64,000 bases of DNA from Hymenobacter psychrotolerans DSM 18569 (lineage in GTDB: Bacteria; Bacteroidota; Bacteroidia; Cytophagales; Hymenobacteraceae), in NCBI RefSeq assembly GCF_900142395.1, contig NZ_FRAS01000004.1:1-64000 (forward strand). Direction: 5' to 3'. Position numbers and translations under genes: made by a program. Below are positions 38,062-47,359 of the stretch, piece by piece. Numbering within the stretch: the first letter of the stretch is position 1; every line of letters starts with the position of its first letter. The notes under the pieces were generated by a model. It saw only the letters and a list, made by a program, of their open reading frames with translations. It was not told the DNA's origin and made no database searches.

Positions 38062-40434
38062 ATGTCCGCTCCGAAAGATCCGAAAACCCCCGCTACTCCC
38101 CGGCCGCGCCGGCCCTGGTCGAACCGCCTGGCGCGGGCAGCCTGGGCCGTTTTTGTGCTGGGCGTAGGTACTTTCCTGCTGTATCCCATCCTGGTCAGCA
38201 TGAATTTCATGTTCCTCTTCGGCAAGTCGCCGAGCCTGGAGGAGCTGGAGGACCCCAAAGTAGAGCAGCCCTCGGAAATCTACACCGCCGACGGCGTACT
38301 TATCGGCAAGTATTTCCGCGAAAACCGGGTGCCGGTGCCGCTGAGCAAAATGTCGCCGCTGCTCATCAAGGCCCTGATTGCCACCGAAGACATCCGCTAC
38401 TACGACCATTCCGGCATCGACCTGACAGCGCTGGCCCGCGCGGCTACCGGCGTGGTCACGGGCAACAAAAGCGGCGGCGGCTCCACCATCACGCAGCAGC
38501 TGGCCAAAAACCTCTACAACACGCGCCGCGGCGAAACCCGCGGCGGTCTGGGCTACATTCCGGTAGTCAGCACGCTGGTCAGCAAAACCAAGGAGTGGCT
38601 GACGGCCGTGGAGCTGGAGCGGCGCTACACCAAGGAAGAAATTCTGCGGATGTACTTCAACACCGTGGAATACGGCTCGAAGGCCTACGGCATCAAGGTG
38701 GCGGCCAAAACGTTCTACAGCACCTCGCCCGACAGCCTCACCGCCGACCAGGCTGCCATGCTGGTGGGCATGCTCAACAACCCTACTGCCTACAACCCGC
38801 GTTTCCATCCCGAAGCCGCTACGAAGCGCCGCAACCTGGTGCTCACGCGCATGGGCCAGGCCGGATTTCTCCCCAAAGCCGAAGTAGCCAGCCTGCAGCA
38901 GCAGCCCATTGCGCTGAAATACCAGGTCGAAAAGCATATCGACGGGCCGCCCACCTATTTCCGGGGCGCTGTTAGCCAGTTCGTGAATGCGTGGTGCGAG
39001 AAAAACGGCTTCGATATGTACCGCGACGGTCTGAAAATCTACACCACCATCGACTCGCGGATGCAGCAGTACGCCGAGGAATCGGTGCAGGACCGCATGA
39101 AGCGGCTGCAGCAGCAGTTCGACCGGTTCTGGAAAAACCGCGGCAAGAACCCGTGGATAGATGAGAACGGCAATGAAATTCCGAATTTCATTGAAACTCA
39201 GATGAAGCGTACCGAGCAGTACAAGGAACTGGCTGCTCGCTACAAAGGCCGCCCCGATCTGCTGGAAGTTGCCCTGAACACCAAGCGCCCCACCAAAGTC
39301 TTCACCTGGAAAGGCGACGGCGACACCACGCTACTGCTTTCCCCGCTCGACTCGCTGGCATACTACAAGCACTTCCTGCACGCCGGCATGATGACCATGG
39401 ACCCGTTCACGGGCCACATCAAGGCGTGGGTGGGGGGCCTCAACTACCGGTTCTTCCAGTACGACCACGTGAAGCAGGGCCGCCGCCAGGCCGGTTCCAC
39501 CTTCAAGCCCTTCGTCTACCTCACCGCCCTTGATAACGGCTACTCGCCCTGCGACCGAATCCGGGATGAGCGGGTGACCATCAAGTACGTGGAGAACGGC
39601 AAGAGCATGGAGTGGAAGCCCGACAACGTGACCCGCGAGTACACCGGCAGCAACATGACGCTGCGGCACGCTATGGCTCGCTCGGTCAACTCCGTAACGG
39701 CCCAGCTCACGGAGCGCGTCGGTTGGGAAAACGTGGCCAAATACGCCCACAAAGTTGGCATCAAGAGCCCGCTGCTCTCAGTGCCCAGCATTGGCCTGGG
39801 CTCGGGCGGCGACGTGAGCGTGTACGAAATGGTGAATGCCTACAGCACCTTCGTGAACCAGGGCTTCCAGTCGGAGCCGCTGATTGTGACACGCATCGAG
39901 GACCGCAACGGCAACGTCATCAAGCAGTTCGACCCCAAGCAGCGGCGCGCTATTCCCTCCGAAACAGCGTGGCTGATGCTGTACATGCTGAAAGGCGGCA
40001 TGGAAGAGCCCGGCGGCACCTCACAGGCACTCTGGGACTACGAGCTGTGGAAGAACAACAACCAGATAGGCGGCAAAACCGGCACTACCTCCAACTATTC
40101 CGACGGCTGGTACATGGGCGTCACCAAGGACCTCGTGACCGGCGTGTGGGTAGGCGGTGAAGACCGGAGCATTCACTTTGAAGGCTCGCAGCAGGGCGAA
40201 GGCGGCCGTACGGCCCTGCCCATCTTCGGTAAGTTCATGGAGAAAGTCTACCAGGACCCCGACCTCGGCATCACCATGGGGCCTTTTCCGAAGTATCCCG
40301 GCAAGATTTCCCGCAAGTACATCTGCGTGACGGAAGCGCCCCGCCGCCGCGTAGAGCCGGTCGACTCGATTGTAGTGGATAACCTGCTGGAAAACCTCAA
40401 CAGCGGTGCCGTAGCCGTGCCGGATAGCCTGTAA
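38062..40434 (+). CDS. Penicillin-binding protein 1A, bifunctional peptidoglycan synthase
   Basis: 790 residues. A single N-terminal membrane anchor (AAWAVFVLGVGTFLLYPILV) precedes a GT51 glycosyltransferase domain (ALIATEDIRYYDHSGIDLTA with the catalytic Glu, GGGSTITQQLAKNLYNTRRG, KEEILRMYFNTVEYGSKAYG). The transpeptidase domain has SxxK in RRQAGSTFKPFVYLTALDNG (Ser about 479), SVN in ARSVNSVTAQL, and KTG in IGGKTGTTSNYSDGWYMG. It polymerises and cross-links peptidoglycan at the inner membrane's outer face. The length is normal for class A PBPs of this phylum. Gene symbol mrcA/ponA would be by analogy only. Confidence 0.95.
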   Translation: MSAPKDPKTPATPRPRRPWSNRLARAAWAVFVLGVGTFLLYPILVSMNFMFLFGKSPSLEELEDPKVEQPSEIYTADGVLIGKYFRENRVPVPLSKMSPLLIKALIATEDIRYYDHSGIDLTALARAATGVVTGNKSGGGSTITQQLAKNLYNTRRGETRGGLGYIPVVSTLVSKTKEWLTAVELERRYTKEEILRMYFNTVEYGSKAYGIKVAAKTFYSTSPDSLTADQAAMLVGMLNNPTAYNPRFHPEAATKRRNLVLTRMGQAGFLPKAEVASLQQQPIALKYQVEKHIDGPPTYFRGAVSQFVNAWCEKNGFDMYRDGLKIYTTIDSRMQQYAEESVQDRMKRLQQQFDRFWKNRGKNPWIDENGNEIPNFIETQMKRTEQYKELAARYKGRPDLLEVALNTKRPTKVFTWKGDGDTTLLLSPLDSLAYYKHFLHAGMMTMDPFTGHIKAWVGGLNYRFFQYDHVKQGRRQAGSTFKPFVYLTALDNGYSPCDRIRDERVTIKYVENGKSMEWKPDNVTREYTGSNMTLRHAMARSVNSVTAQLTERVGWENVAKYAHKVGIKSPLLSVPSIGLGSGGDVSVYEMVNAYSTFVNQGFQSEPLIVTRIEDRNGNVIKQFDPKQRRAIPSETAWLMLYMLKGGMEEPGGTSQALWDYELWKNNNQIGGKTGTTSNYSDGWYMGVTKDLVTGVWVGGEDRSIHFEGSQQGEGGRTALPIFGKFMEKVYQDPDLGITMGPFPKYPGKISRKYICVTEAPRRRVEPVDSIVVDNLLENLNSGAVAVPDSL

Positions 40435-40456
40435 GGAATAGCTGGCAGAAACTACA

Positions 40457-41371
40457 CTATGCCTCCCCGTAAAATGACTCCAGCGCGGATTTCAAGTGCG
40501 GGTACTCGAACGTGAAGCCCTGCCGGAGCACCTTTTCGGCGCTGACGCGCTGCGAGGCCAGCACAATCTCGCTCATCTCGCCCATCATCAGGTTCAGGGC
40601 AAACTCGGGCACTTTGGGCAGCACCAGCGGCCGGTGCAACACTTCGGCCAGGGTTTTAGTAAACTCCTGGTTCGTGACCGGGTGCGGGGCCACTGCGTTG
40701 TAGGTGCCCTGCCACTGCGGCTCTTCCAGCATCTGGATCAGTAGCCGGCACAGGTCGTCGAGGTGAATCCAGGACATGTACTGCTTGCCGGAGCCCAACG
40801 CAGCGCCGGCCATCATCTTGACGGTGCGGGCCAGCGGCACCAGGGCACCACCCTCCGGGCTGAGCACGATGCCAATGCGCAGAATAACCGTCCGGATGCC
40901 CAACTGATCCACCTCGTGCGCGGCCAGCTCCCACTGCCGCGACACATCGGCCAGAAAGTCGGCGGCCGGGGCGGGGGGCGTTTCCTCGTTCACCACCCGG
41001 TCGGCGCTGTCGCCATAAATCCCGATGGCGGACGCCGAAATAAACGTGCGAACGTGGTGGTTTGGCTTGGCCAGCTCCCGCGCCAGCAGCGTGGTGCCAC
41101 CCAGGCGGCTGGTCATGATGTCGCGCTTGCGCTCATCCGTCCATTTGCCTTCCGACACGCTGGAGCCGGCCAGGTTGATGATGTAGTCGGCGTAGCGGAC
41201 GGCGGCTTCATCAATCTGGCCGGCGCTTGGGTCCCAGCGGAAGCTGCGGTAGTGGCTGGCAGCCGGCTTTCGGCTGAGCAGGGCCACTTCGTAGCCGGCA
41301 TCAATGAGCATTTCGGCGAGGCGCGTGCCAATCATGCCGGTACCACCGCTGATGAGGACTTTTCGGGACAT
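40457..41371 (-). CDS. TIGR01777-family epimerase (YfcH-like SDR)
   Basis: 304 residues. The N-terminal Rossmann motif VLISGGTGMIGTRLAEMLID binds NAD(P). NLAGSSVSEGKWTDERKRDI, SRLGGTTLLARELAKP, SASAIGIYGDSADRVVNEET and the C-terminal DUF1731-type segment (FALNLMMGEMSEIVLASQRV, SAEKVLRQGF) match the TIGR01777/YfcH family of extended SDRs. The substrate is unknown, and older annotation as a SulA homologue is not supported by the fold. It is convergent with the PBP1A gene with only 22 bp between. Confidence 0.92.
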   Translation of the reverse strand: MSRKVLISGGTGMIGTRLAEMLIDAGYEVALLSRKPAASHYRSFRWDPSAGQIDEAAVRYADYIINLAGSSVSEGKWTDERKRDIMTSRLGGTTLLARELAKPNHHVRTFISASAIGIYGDSADRVVNEETPPAPAADFLADVSRQWELAAHEVDQLGIRTVILRIGIVLSPEGGALVPLARTVKMMAGAALGSGKQYMSWIHLDDLCRLLIQMLEEPQWQGTYNAVAPHPVTNQEFTKTLAEVLHRPLVLPKVPEFALNLMMGEMSEIVLASQRVSAEKVLRQGFTFEYPHLKSALESFYGEA

Positions 41372-41485
41372 TCGGAAAAAGCTGTTGGCTGTAGGGGCAG
41401 CCGGAGGGTAGCAGATAAACGATACGAGGCAGTACAGGGCAAACTATGCCGAAAGCTAACAGCTTACGCCTAATTGCAGGCCGTG

Positions 41486-42157
41486 TTACTTTCCCAGCAG
41501 CCGCAAAAACTCCGCCCGCAGCGTAGCATCGGTTTCAAAGGCGCCGCTGTACTCGGCCGTAATGGTCGAGCTGCTCGTGTCATTCACGCCCCGGCTCATC
41601 ACGCACAGGTGGTCAGCCTCAATCAGCACCGCCACATTGTCGGTGTGCAGGCTCTGCTTGAGCTCCTCGGCAATCTGGCGGGTGAGGCGCTCCTGCACCT
41701 GCGGCCGGCGGGCATAATATTGCACCACTCGGTTGAGCTTGCTCAGGCCCACTACATTCTCGCCGGGCAGGTAGGCCACGTGCGCCTTGCCGATGATGGG
41801 CACAAAATGGTGCTCGCAGCACGAGAAGAGCGTGATGTCGCGCTCCAGCAGCATCTGCCCGTACTGATACCGGTTGCCAAAGAGCCGGACTTCGGGGCGG
41901 TTCTCGGGATGCAGGCCCCGGAACCACTCCTGCACGTACATTTTAGCCACCCGCCGGGGCGTGCCGGCCAGGCTGTCGTCCGTCAGGTCGAGGCCCAGCA
42001 GCTGCATGATTTCGCGGAAGTGCTCCGTGATACTCGCAATTTTGTCCTCCTCGCTCAGGGCAAAGGCATCCGGACGAAGCGGGGTGTGCAAATCGGTGGG
42101 CAAGTGCGCGTCCGTGGGGCGCAGGTTGCTGCCCGAGGTGGGCGCAGCATTATCCAT
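41486..42157 (-). CDS. folE: GTP cyclohydrolase I
   Basis: 223 residues with a ~45-residue N-terminal extension of low conservation. The core has GTPRRVAKMYVQEWFRGL, the zinc site FSCCEHHFVPIIGKAHVAYL (Cys and His), LSKLNRVVQYYARRPQVQER and the second zinc Cys in HLCVMSRGVNDTSSSTITAE. It converts GTP to 7,8-dihydroneopterin triphosphate, the entry to folate and to queuosine. Its start overlaps the queD stop by 8 bp, so the two genes form one transcript. Confidence 0.96.
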   Translation of the reverse strand: MDNAAPTSGSNLRPTDAHLPTDLHTPLRPDAFALSEEDKIASITEHFREIMQLLGLDLTDDSLAGTPRRVAKMYVQEWFRGLHPENRPEVRLFGNRYQYGQMLLERDITLFSCCEHHFVPIIGKAHVAYLPGENVVGLSKLNRVVQYYARRPQVQERLTRQIAEELKQSLHTDNVAVLIEADHLCVMSRGVNDTSSSTITAEYSGAFETDATLRAEFLRLLGK

Positions 42158-42569
42158 GATATTCTACAAAGTTGCGCTCAGTCTCATAGAGTGTGACTGA
42201 GAGGGCCAGTTGCGCCGCCAGATGAGGGCGCAGCCGGTTCCAGATAACTACCGCAATATTCTCGGCGGTAGGATTGAGGTGACGAAATTCTTCGGTATCC
42301 AGATTCAGATTCCGATGGTCAAAGGTATCCAGAATCTCGCGTTTGATGAGGTCACTCAGCCGCTTCATGTCATAGACGTAGCCGGTCGCCGGATCCACCT
42401 CACCCGTCAGGCGTACCGTCAGCTCGTAGTTGTGGCCGTGGTAGTGCGGGTTGTTGCATTTGCCGAACACCCGCTGGTTCTGCTCCTCGCTCCAGGCAGG
42501 ATTGTGCAGGCGGTGGGCGGCGTTGAAATGTTCTTTGCGGCAGACGGTTACGGGCATAGTTGAGGTCAA
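42150..42569 (-). CDS. queD: 6-pyruvoyltetrahydropterin / 6-carboxytetrahydropterin synthase
   Basis: 139 residues; start at 42569 or the ATG four codons later. Zinc ligands are in HFNAAHRL (His) and PHYHGHNYEL (two His), and the catalytic Cys is likely in FGKCNNPHYHGHNY. LDTFDHRNLN, TAENIAVVIWNRL and LYETERNFVEY complete the family signature. The substrate is the FolE product, so QueD-FolE coupling points to preQ0/queuosine synthesis, though a PTPS-type folate role is an alternative. No other queuosine gene lies nearby. Confidence 0.92.
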   Translation of the reverse strand: MTSTMPVTVCRKEHFNAAHRLHNPAWSEEQNQRVFGKCNNPHYHGHNYELTVRLTGEVDPATGYVYDMKRLSDLIKREILDTFDHRNLNLDTEEFRHLNPTAENIAVVIWNRLRPHLAAQLALSVTLYETERNFVEYHG

Positions 42570-42819
42570 CAGAGAGAGGTAAGGTTTGTTTTGCGTACGG
42601 AGAGAAGTACCAAAAGTGCGGTGGGCGCTACAAGGTCGAAAATGGCATTATTATAAGTTAAGCAATATGTAATATAATCTATTCAATAAAAGTAAAGTAA
42701 GGCTAAAAAAAAGGAGAACTGCCATAGGCAGATGATTGCAGGGTCGCTAAATTTGATGAGCCGGATTCAGAAAACCGGACTTAAGCAAGACTTCCCTTTC
42801 TTTTAATCACCTCATACAC
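42570..42819. other. AT-rich divergent promoter region
   Basis: No gene seen. One of the most AT-rich intergenic stretches in the window (about 42640-42720). It holds the promoters of queD (a near-consensus CACTTTTG at about 42614-42621 on the minus strand) and of the gene at 42820. Confidence 0.5.
42748..42755 (+). promoter_or_regulatory. TAAATTTG -7 box of the gene at 42820
   Basis: An exact TAnnTTTG match 64 bases upstream of the ATG. Confidence 0.5.
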
Positions 42820-43527
42820 ATGAAAAAAGGCGTACTCCTCTCTGTGCTGATGTTTGTGCTGACGGTAGCTGGCTACGCGCAGAAGTCACCCGTCGACGAA
42901 ACGGAAATGGCCGTAAAGGGCATTCCCCGTAAAGGGCAGCGGGTAACTATCCAGTTGGACAGCAAACGGGTAGACGACTCCTGGAAAAAGCAACTCGACA
43001 CTCAGTTCGGCAACAAAGTAAAGGCAGATAAGGGCATTTACTCGATGGATGGCGTTGTTATCGAAGACATTTCTAAAACGCCAATCCGGGTTATCAGCAA
43101 GATTGATGCAACGCCCACCGGCACGTCGGTGTGGTGGTCTATTGACCTGGGCAATGCTTACCTGAGCAAGGATGCTACGCCGGTTCAGTGGAAATCGGCG
43201 GAGAAATACCTGAAGGACTTCGCCCGCCTGCTGTACCGCGAAGACCTTGCCGTGCAGGTGTCGGAGGCAGAACGTTCCTTGGTAGCGTCGCAGAACAACC
43301 ACATGGCGGTGATCCAGAAGTCGGACGCCATCAAAAAGGATATCGAGAAGAACAAGGCTAAAAAGGCTGAAATTCAGCAGCAGCTGGCACAAAACGCCGC
43401 TGAACTGCTGCAGTACAACAACCTCGTTGACCTGAACCTGAAAGAGCAGGAAGCTGCCCGCGCCGACATTGTGAACATGCGCGTGGCACTGGAAGCCGTG
43501 AAGGAGCGTATGAACAAGATTGAGTAG
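42820..43527 (+). CDS. Hypothetical periplasmic coiled-coil protein
   Basis: 235 residues. Signal peptide MKKGVLLSVLMFVLTVAGYA (cleavage before QKSP). The first half is a small alpha/beta domain (GQRVTIQLDSKRVDDSWKKQ, ISKIDATPTGTSVWWSIDLG); the second half (about 140-235) is a continuous charged helix of Lys/Glu/Gln/Ala heptads (AIKKDIEKNKAKKAEIQQQL) and should be a coiled coil. No family is firmly recognised. Strong terminator at 43555. Confidence 0.8.
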   Translation: MKKGVLLSVLMFVLTVAGYAQKSPVDETEMAVKGIPRKGQRVTIQLDSKRVDDSWKKQLDTQFGNKVKADKGIYSMDGVVIEDISKTPIRVISKIDATPTGTSVWWSIDLGNAYLSKDATPVQWKSAEKYLKDFARLLYREDLAVQVSEAERSLVASQNNHMAVIQKSDAIKKDIEKNKAKKAEIQQQLAQNAAELLQYNNLVDLNLKEQEAARADIVNMRVALEAVKERMNKIE

Positions 43528-43554
43528 TTCGCTACCGACTACCCTGCATTCCAT

Positions 43555-43590
43555 AAAAATACCCTGCCGCAGCCCGGCAGGGTATTTTTA
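43555..43590. terminator. Rho-independent terminator between convergent genes
   Basis: AAAAATACCCTGCC / GGCAGGGTATTTTTA stem-loop with A and T flanks, 28 bp past the coiled-coil gene and 29 bp before the stop of the minus-strand lipoprotein. Confidence 0.92.
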
Positions 43591-43618
43591 TGCGGTATGC
43601 AGGCACCTTGCTGCCCGT

Positions 43619-44209
43619 TTACTGCAGAGCTGCCCGGACCTGCTGTTCGGCGGCCTTTTCGTTTTTCCAGCTGACAATACGCAGTTCGCCGCGCCGGCCC
43701 TGATGCAGATACCATTGCCGCACTACCTCACGCGCACCGGGATATTTGCTGATAAAGCTTTGCCAGGAATCTACTTCGGGCAGAATCTGCTGGCTGGGGC
43801 GGGCCGGCACAGCCAGCACCACGGAGCGCAGCGTGCCATTATCGTCGAGGGTGAGCAGGCCGATAGGCAGCACTTCCAGTATGGTGCCGGTCGGCTGCGT
43901 TTCGGCCAGCACCAGCGCGGCCAGCGGTGCTGAGCCTGCCACGCCTGCGGCCGTGCCCGGAATAAAGCCGGCATTGCCCGGGCACGGCAAAAACTCCACC
44001 ACGTGGTCGAGGCCAGCCCGGCGCTCCGGCACAAACTCGCCGGTGGCGGCATCGTAGCGCTTGGCGTGGTTGGTGCCGGCTGGCATTTCTACCACCACCT
44101 GCAGCAGCTTGCGTTCTTCGGAGAAGGTTGCCAGCTTCTTATAGTCCGGGCCGCAGGCGGCCAGCAAGCCGCTCAGTACCATTAGCAGCGTACGGTTAGA
44201 AAAGCGCAT
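43619..44209 (-). CDS. Lipoprotein with inorganic pyrophosphatase fold, active site lost
   Basis: 196 residues. MRFSNRTLLMVLSGLLAAC is a signal peptide with lipobox (Cys19). Residues about 36-137 align by eye to family I inorganic pyrophosphatase: VVVEMPAGTNHAKRYDAATG (for IEIP.G...KYE.D..TG), CPGNAGFIPGT (for YPGNYGFIP.T), TILEVLPIGLLTLDD and VVLAVPA. The signature DGDPLD is replaced at 89-98 by GVAGSAPLAA, so all three metal-binding Asp are absent, and the two conserved Tyr of YPGNYG are Cys and Ala. A catalytically dead, exported pyrophosphatase-like protein is the simplest reading. Some other Bacteroidota encode exported members that, as I recall, keep the acidic motif. Confidence 0.75.
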   Translation of the reverse strand: MRFSNRTLLMVLSGLLAACGPDYKKLATFSEERKLLQVVVEMPAGTNHAKRYDAATGEFVPERRAGLDHVVEFLPCPGNAGFIPGTAAGVAGSAPLAALVLAETQPTGTILEVLPIGLLTLDDNGTLRSVVLAVPARPSQQILPEVDSWQSFISKYPGAREVVRQWYLHQGRRGELRIVSWKNEKAAEQQVRAALQ

Positions 44210-44234
44210 AGCGGCAAGATACGGAGCAGCGCTG

Positions 44235-47210
44235 CTACTGCCCCAGCTGCTCGTCCAGCAGCCGGAATGGACTGAGCTGATCGAGGCGAAGCACGAAGCG
44301 AATCTGGTCAGTGAAGTCTTTGCGGCCGGAAGGCAGACCGTTGGCGTATTGCGAGCCGGCTATTGGCAAATAGAAGCTCAGCAGCTTGCTGAACAGCGGC
44401 AGAGAGAGGCCCGCGTCGTAGTAGGCGCGTTGCGGGTCGCGGCCGGCGGCCAGGATGTTTTCTTCCTTGGTCATCCCGAAATCAATGAAAACCCCCAGCG
44501 GCGTCACTGGCAAATCGGCCTGCAGGTTGACCGTGGTGAGCCAGCGGCGGCTGGCTACGGGCAGAAAGGCCTTGAAAGCGCCGTCGCGGTTGTCGAACTG
44601 ATGTTGCTGGGCGGCGAGACTGGGCGAAATCTGCTGGCGGTCCAGGAACATAGTCTGGCGGCGGTAGTCGGGGCTGCCGCTCAGGCCGATGTAGAACGGC
44701 GCGTCGTTGTTCTTGTTGAGGAAGCTGCCGCCGAATACGCGCACCGAGAAGCTCTTTTTGGGCGAATAGTACCGCTGGTAATTCGCCTCGACCCGGAGCA
44801 GGGCCGCCGCCGCACGGACGTCATCGTCTGCGAGGTCGGGCGTCAGAAAGTTAAACTCCCCTTTCACCTGCCACTTATACAGGGCGTTGCCAGCCTGCAG
44901 GCCATATTCCAGCGACTGAATGCTGGACGTAGTGCCCTGGTCCTGGTCTTCGATGGCCGTATTGGCCAGCTTTACGGTGTGCTGGGGCATGTGGAAGGCC
45001 GAATGCGGGAATGAAAGTGTCAGGCTGGGCTCTACCTTGCGGTACCGCTCAAAGCGCTGCACCAGCACCCCGGCTACTGCCCGCCGGGTCACTCGCTCCG
45101 GCAAGATGTTCAGGTTCAGCACTCCGATACCGTTGAGCTCGTTGCGGCTGAAGCTGTACATCGGCATGGCCAGGTAGCTGAATTTCTTCACATTGAGCAG
45201 GCTGTTGTAGAAGGCCGCGCCCAGCATAAACTTGTCCGATGTATTGGCGCCAATAACGGGCAGCCAGTTGATGGCGGCCTGGTCCCAGCGCTCCGGGCTC
45301 AGCAGGGGCCGCAGCCGGATGGGCTCCAGCGGACGCAAGGAGCCGGTGGTTTTCAGCCGGTCGTCGCGCCGGTTCAGCTGGGGAGTTACGTAAGCCGGGT
45401 CGGCCACAATAGCGGCCACATTCTCGTTGCGAAACCACAGAATGGCGTCATCTTCCTCATCGGTGCGGGCGAAGGGCGGGGTCCATTTGGTTTCCAGCAC
45501 GTTGCCCTGGGCATCGAGGGTAGCCACCGGAAACGGAAACGGGGCCGGCGAATCGTTGCGGACCAGCACTTTGCGCTGGCCCTTTTCCACCTTGGATTTG
45601 GACAGCACGGCGTTGTAGCGGTGCTGGCCGTTGAGCATGTCCTGGAAGAACCAGCCTAGCTTCTGGCCCGTGGTTTCCTCAAATACGGCCTGCATGTCTT
45701 CCGGGTAGGGGTGCCGGAACTGCCACTGCTCAAAATAGGCGTGCATGGCGGCATCAAACTTTTCCTGCCCCAGGTAGCCGGCCAGGTAGTTGAGCAGCGA
45801 GGCCGTTTTGCTGTACACGATAATGCCGTAGTTGAGCTTGCCGTAATCAGCCGAGGTGAAATTGCTCACCGGCTGGTCGAGGGCGCGGCTGGCTACGGCT
45901 TGGTAGGGAATGGCGTTCAGGGCAGCATTGGGCAGGCCATCCAGCGTGAGGGCGCGGGCGGCGGCGCCTTTCGTGGGCAGGCCCAGCAGTCCACCGTTGC
46001 CGCCGGAGCGCTCCGCTATGCGGTTCTCGATGTAGGAGTTGGTGCCCTCATCCATCCAGGGGAAGTCCCGCTCGTTGCTGGCCAGAATACCGTAGAACCA
46101 GTTGTGGCCCACCTCATGCACGATGGCCGATGGCTGCGTAACCGTCACCATGGGGTATTCCATGCCCGAGCCGGCGCTCAGGGCTCCATCAACGGCTGTG
46201 GCGGCGCTGTAGGGGTATTCGCCCACCCAGCGCGAGTAGTACACTACCGCCGAGTCCACGTCCTGAATGCCTTTCAGCCACTTCTCCGCGTCTTTGTTCG
46301 TGAAGAGCACCCACGTATCAACCTGGCGGCCGGAGGGCAGCGTGACGCCGCTTTTCAGCACGTTGAAGCGCTTATCAGCAAACCAGGCGAAGTCGTGTAC
46401 CCGGTCCTGCACGTAGCGCAGGGTCTTGGTGTCGGGAGCCGACAGCGGAAACGACAGATCAGACCCGAAATCAGCCTTGCTTTTCTTGGCGGCCGAAGCC
46501 GTAGCCAACTGGTTGAGGCGCTGCTGTTCCTCCGGGTTTTGCAGCACACCCGTAGCGCCCACGGTATAGTTGGCGGGTAGCGTAATGCGCACATCGAACG
46601 TGCCGAATTCCGAATAGAACTCGCCCTGGTCGAGGTAGGGCATGGCGTGCCAGCCTTTGCGGTCATACACGGCCGGCTTGGGGTACCATTGCGTTATCTG
46701 GTAGCTCTGCTCCACATGCCCGAAACGCGAGAAGGAATCCGGAATCTTTACCCGAAATGGCGTGGTGATGGTGATGCTGGCACCGGGCGCCAACCGCTGA
46801 GGCAGCACCAGCTTGGCCATGTCGGGGTTTTCGGCGTCGAATTCCAGCCTGGCGGGCTGCCCATCTACCCGGAAATCGAGCTGGTCGATGTAGCCGCGCT
46901 GCTGCGGGGTAGCAAACTGAAATTCGCGACTGCCGTTGCGCAACTGCTGCCGGGCAAAAGCAGTGCTATTGTCGCGGTAGGCGTTGGGCCACAGATGAAA
47001 CCAGATAAAAGGCAGCGCATCGGGCGAGTTGTTGGTGTACACCAGCTCTTCGCGGCCCGTGAGCACATGCTGCTTGTCATCGAGCGTTACATCAATCGAG
47101 TAATTAACCTGCTGCTGCCAGTAAGCAGCCACTTTCCGGGGAGAGGCAGACTGCGCAACGGCAGCTACGGACAGAGCCAGCAGCCAGAAACTGGCCAGAA
47201 TGCTTTTCAT
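44235..47210 (-). CDS. M1-family zinc metallopeptidase, exported
   Basis: 991 residues from the ATG at 47210. Signal peptide MKSILASFWLLALSVAAVAQ. The N-terminal beta domain (SIDVTLDDKQHVLTGREELV, FIWFHLWPNAYRDNSTAFAR) is followed by a gluzincin domain: SAGSGMEYPMV (the GxMEN-like exopeptidase motif is altered) and HEVGHNWFYGILASNERDFP with His365, Glu366, His369 and the third ligand Glu in WMDEGTNSYIE. The C-terminal ~350 residues are a beta-rich region with repeated amphipathic strands (SYLAMPMYSFSRNELNGIGV, YYSPKKSFSVRVFGGSF) that could form a barrel or surface domain. Likely a periplasmic or outer-membrane peptidase. Confidence 0.9.
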   Translation of the reverse strand: MKSILASFWLLALSVAAVAQSASPRKVAAYWQQQVNYSIDVTLDDKQHVLTGREELVYTNNSPDALPFIWFHLWPNAYRDNSTAFARQQLRNGSREFQFATPQQRGYIDQLDFRVDGQPARLEFDAENPDMAKLVLPQRLAPGASITITTPFRVKIPDSFSRFGHVEQSYQITQWYPKPAVYDRKGWHAMPYLDQGEFYSEFGTFDVRITLPANYTVGATGVLQNPEEQQRLNQLATASAAKKSKADFGSDLSFPLSAPDTKTLRYVQDRVHDFAWFADKRFNVLKSGVTLPSGRQVDTWVLFTNKDAEKWLKGIQDVDSAVVYYSRWVGEYPYSAATAVDGALSAGSGMEYPMVTVTQPSAIVHEVGHNWFYGILASNERDFPWMDEGTNSYIENRIAERSGGNGGLLGLPTKGAAARALTLDGLPNAALNAIPYQAVASRALDQPVSNFTSADYGKLNYGIIVYSKTASLLNYLAGYLGQEKFDAAMHAYFEQWQFRHPYPEDMQAVFEETTGQKLGWFFQDMLNGQHRYNAVLSKSKVEKGQRKVLVRNDSPAPFPFPVATLDAQGNVLETKWTPPFARTDEEDDAILWFRNENVAAIVADPAYVTPQLNRRDDRLKTTGSLRPLEPIRLRPLLSPERWDQAAINWLPVIGANTSDKFMLGAAFYNSLLNVKKFSYLAMPMYSFSRNELNGIGVLNLNILPERVTRRAVAGVLVQRFERYRKVEPSLTLSFPHSAFHMPQHTVKLANTAIEDQDQGTTSSIQSLEYGLQAGNALYKWQVKGEFNFLTPDLADDDVRAAAALLRVEANYQRYYSPKKSFSVRVFGGSFLNKNNDAPFYIGLSGSPDYRRQTMFLDRQQISPSLAAQQHQFDNRDGAFKAFLPVASRRWLTTVNLQADLPVTPLGVFIDFGMTKEENILAAGRDPQRAYYDAGLSLPLFSKLLSFYLPIAGSQYANGLPSGRKDFTDQIRFVLRLDQLSPFRLLDEQLGQ

Positions 47211-47359
47211 AAATAACGGCGAGAGGCGAAACGATACGCTGAAACGAAAGTAAGGGTCTGCCGCGTATTGCCGCTCCTCCGTTTCAGAACCTTTGCCCAA
47301 AGGTTGCGTTTGGACAAAGACTTCACTTCTTCCGCTTGCCGGAGGCTAACCTTTCTGAT

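Noticed and set aside
40457-41371. Cell-division inhibitor SulA homologue
   Set aside because: The protein is an NAD(P)-binding SDR of the TIGR01777 family; the SulA label is a historical misannotation.
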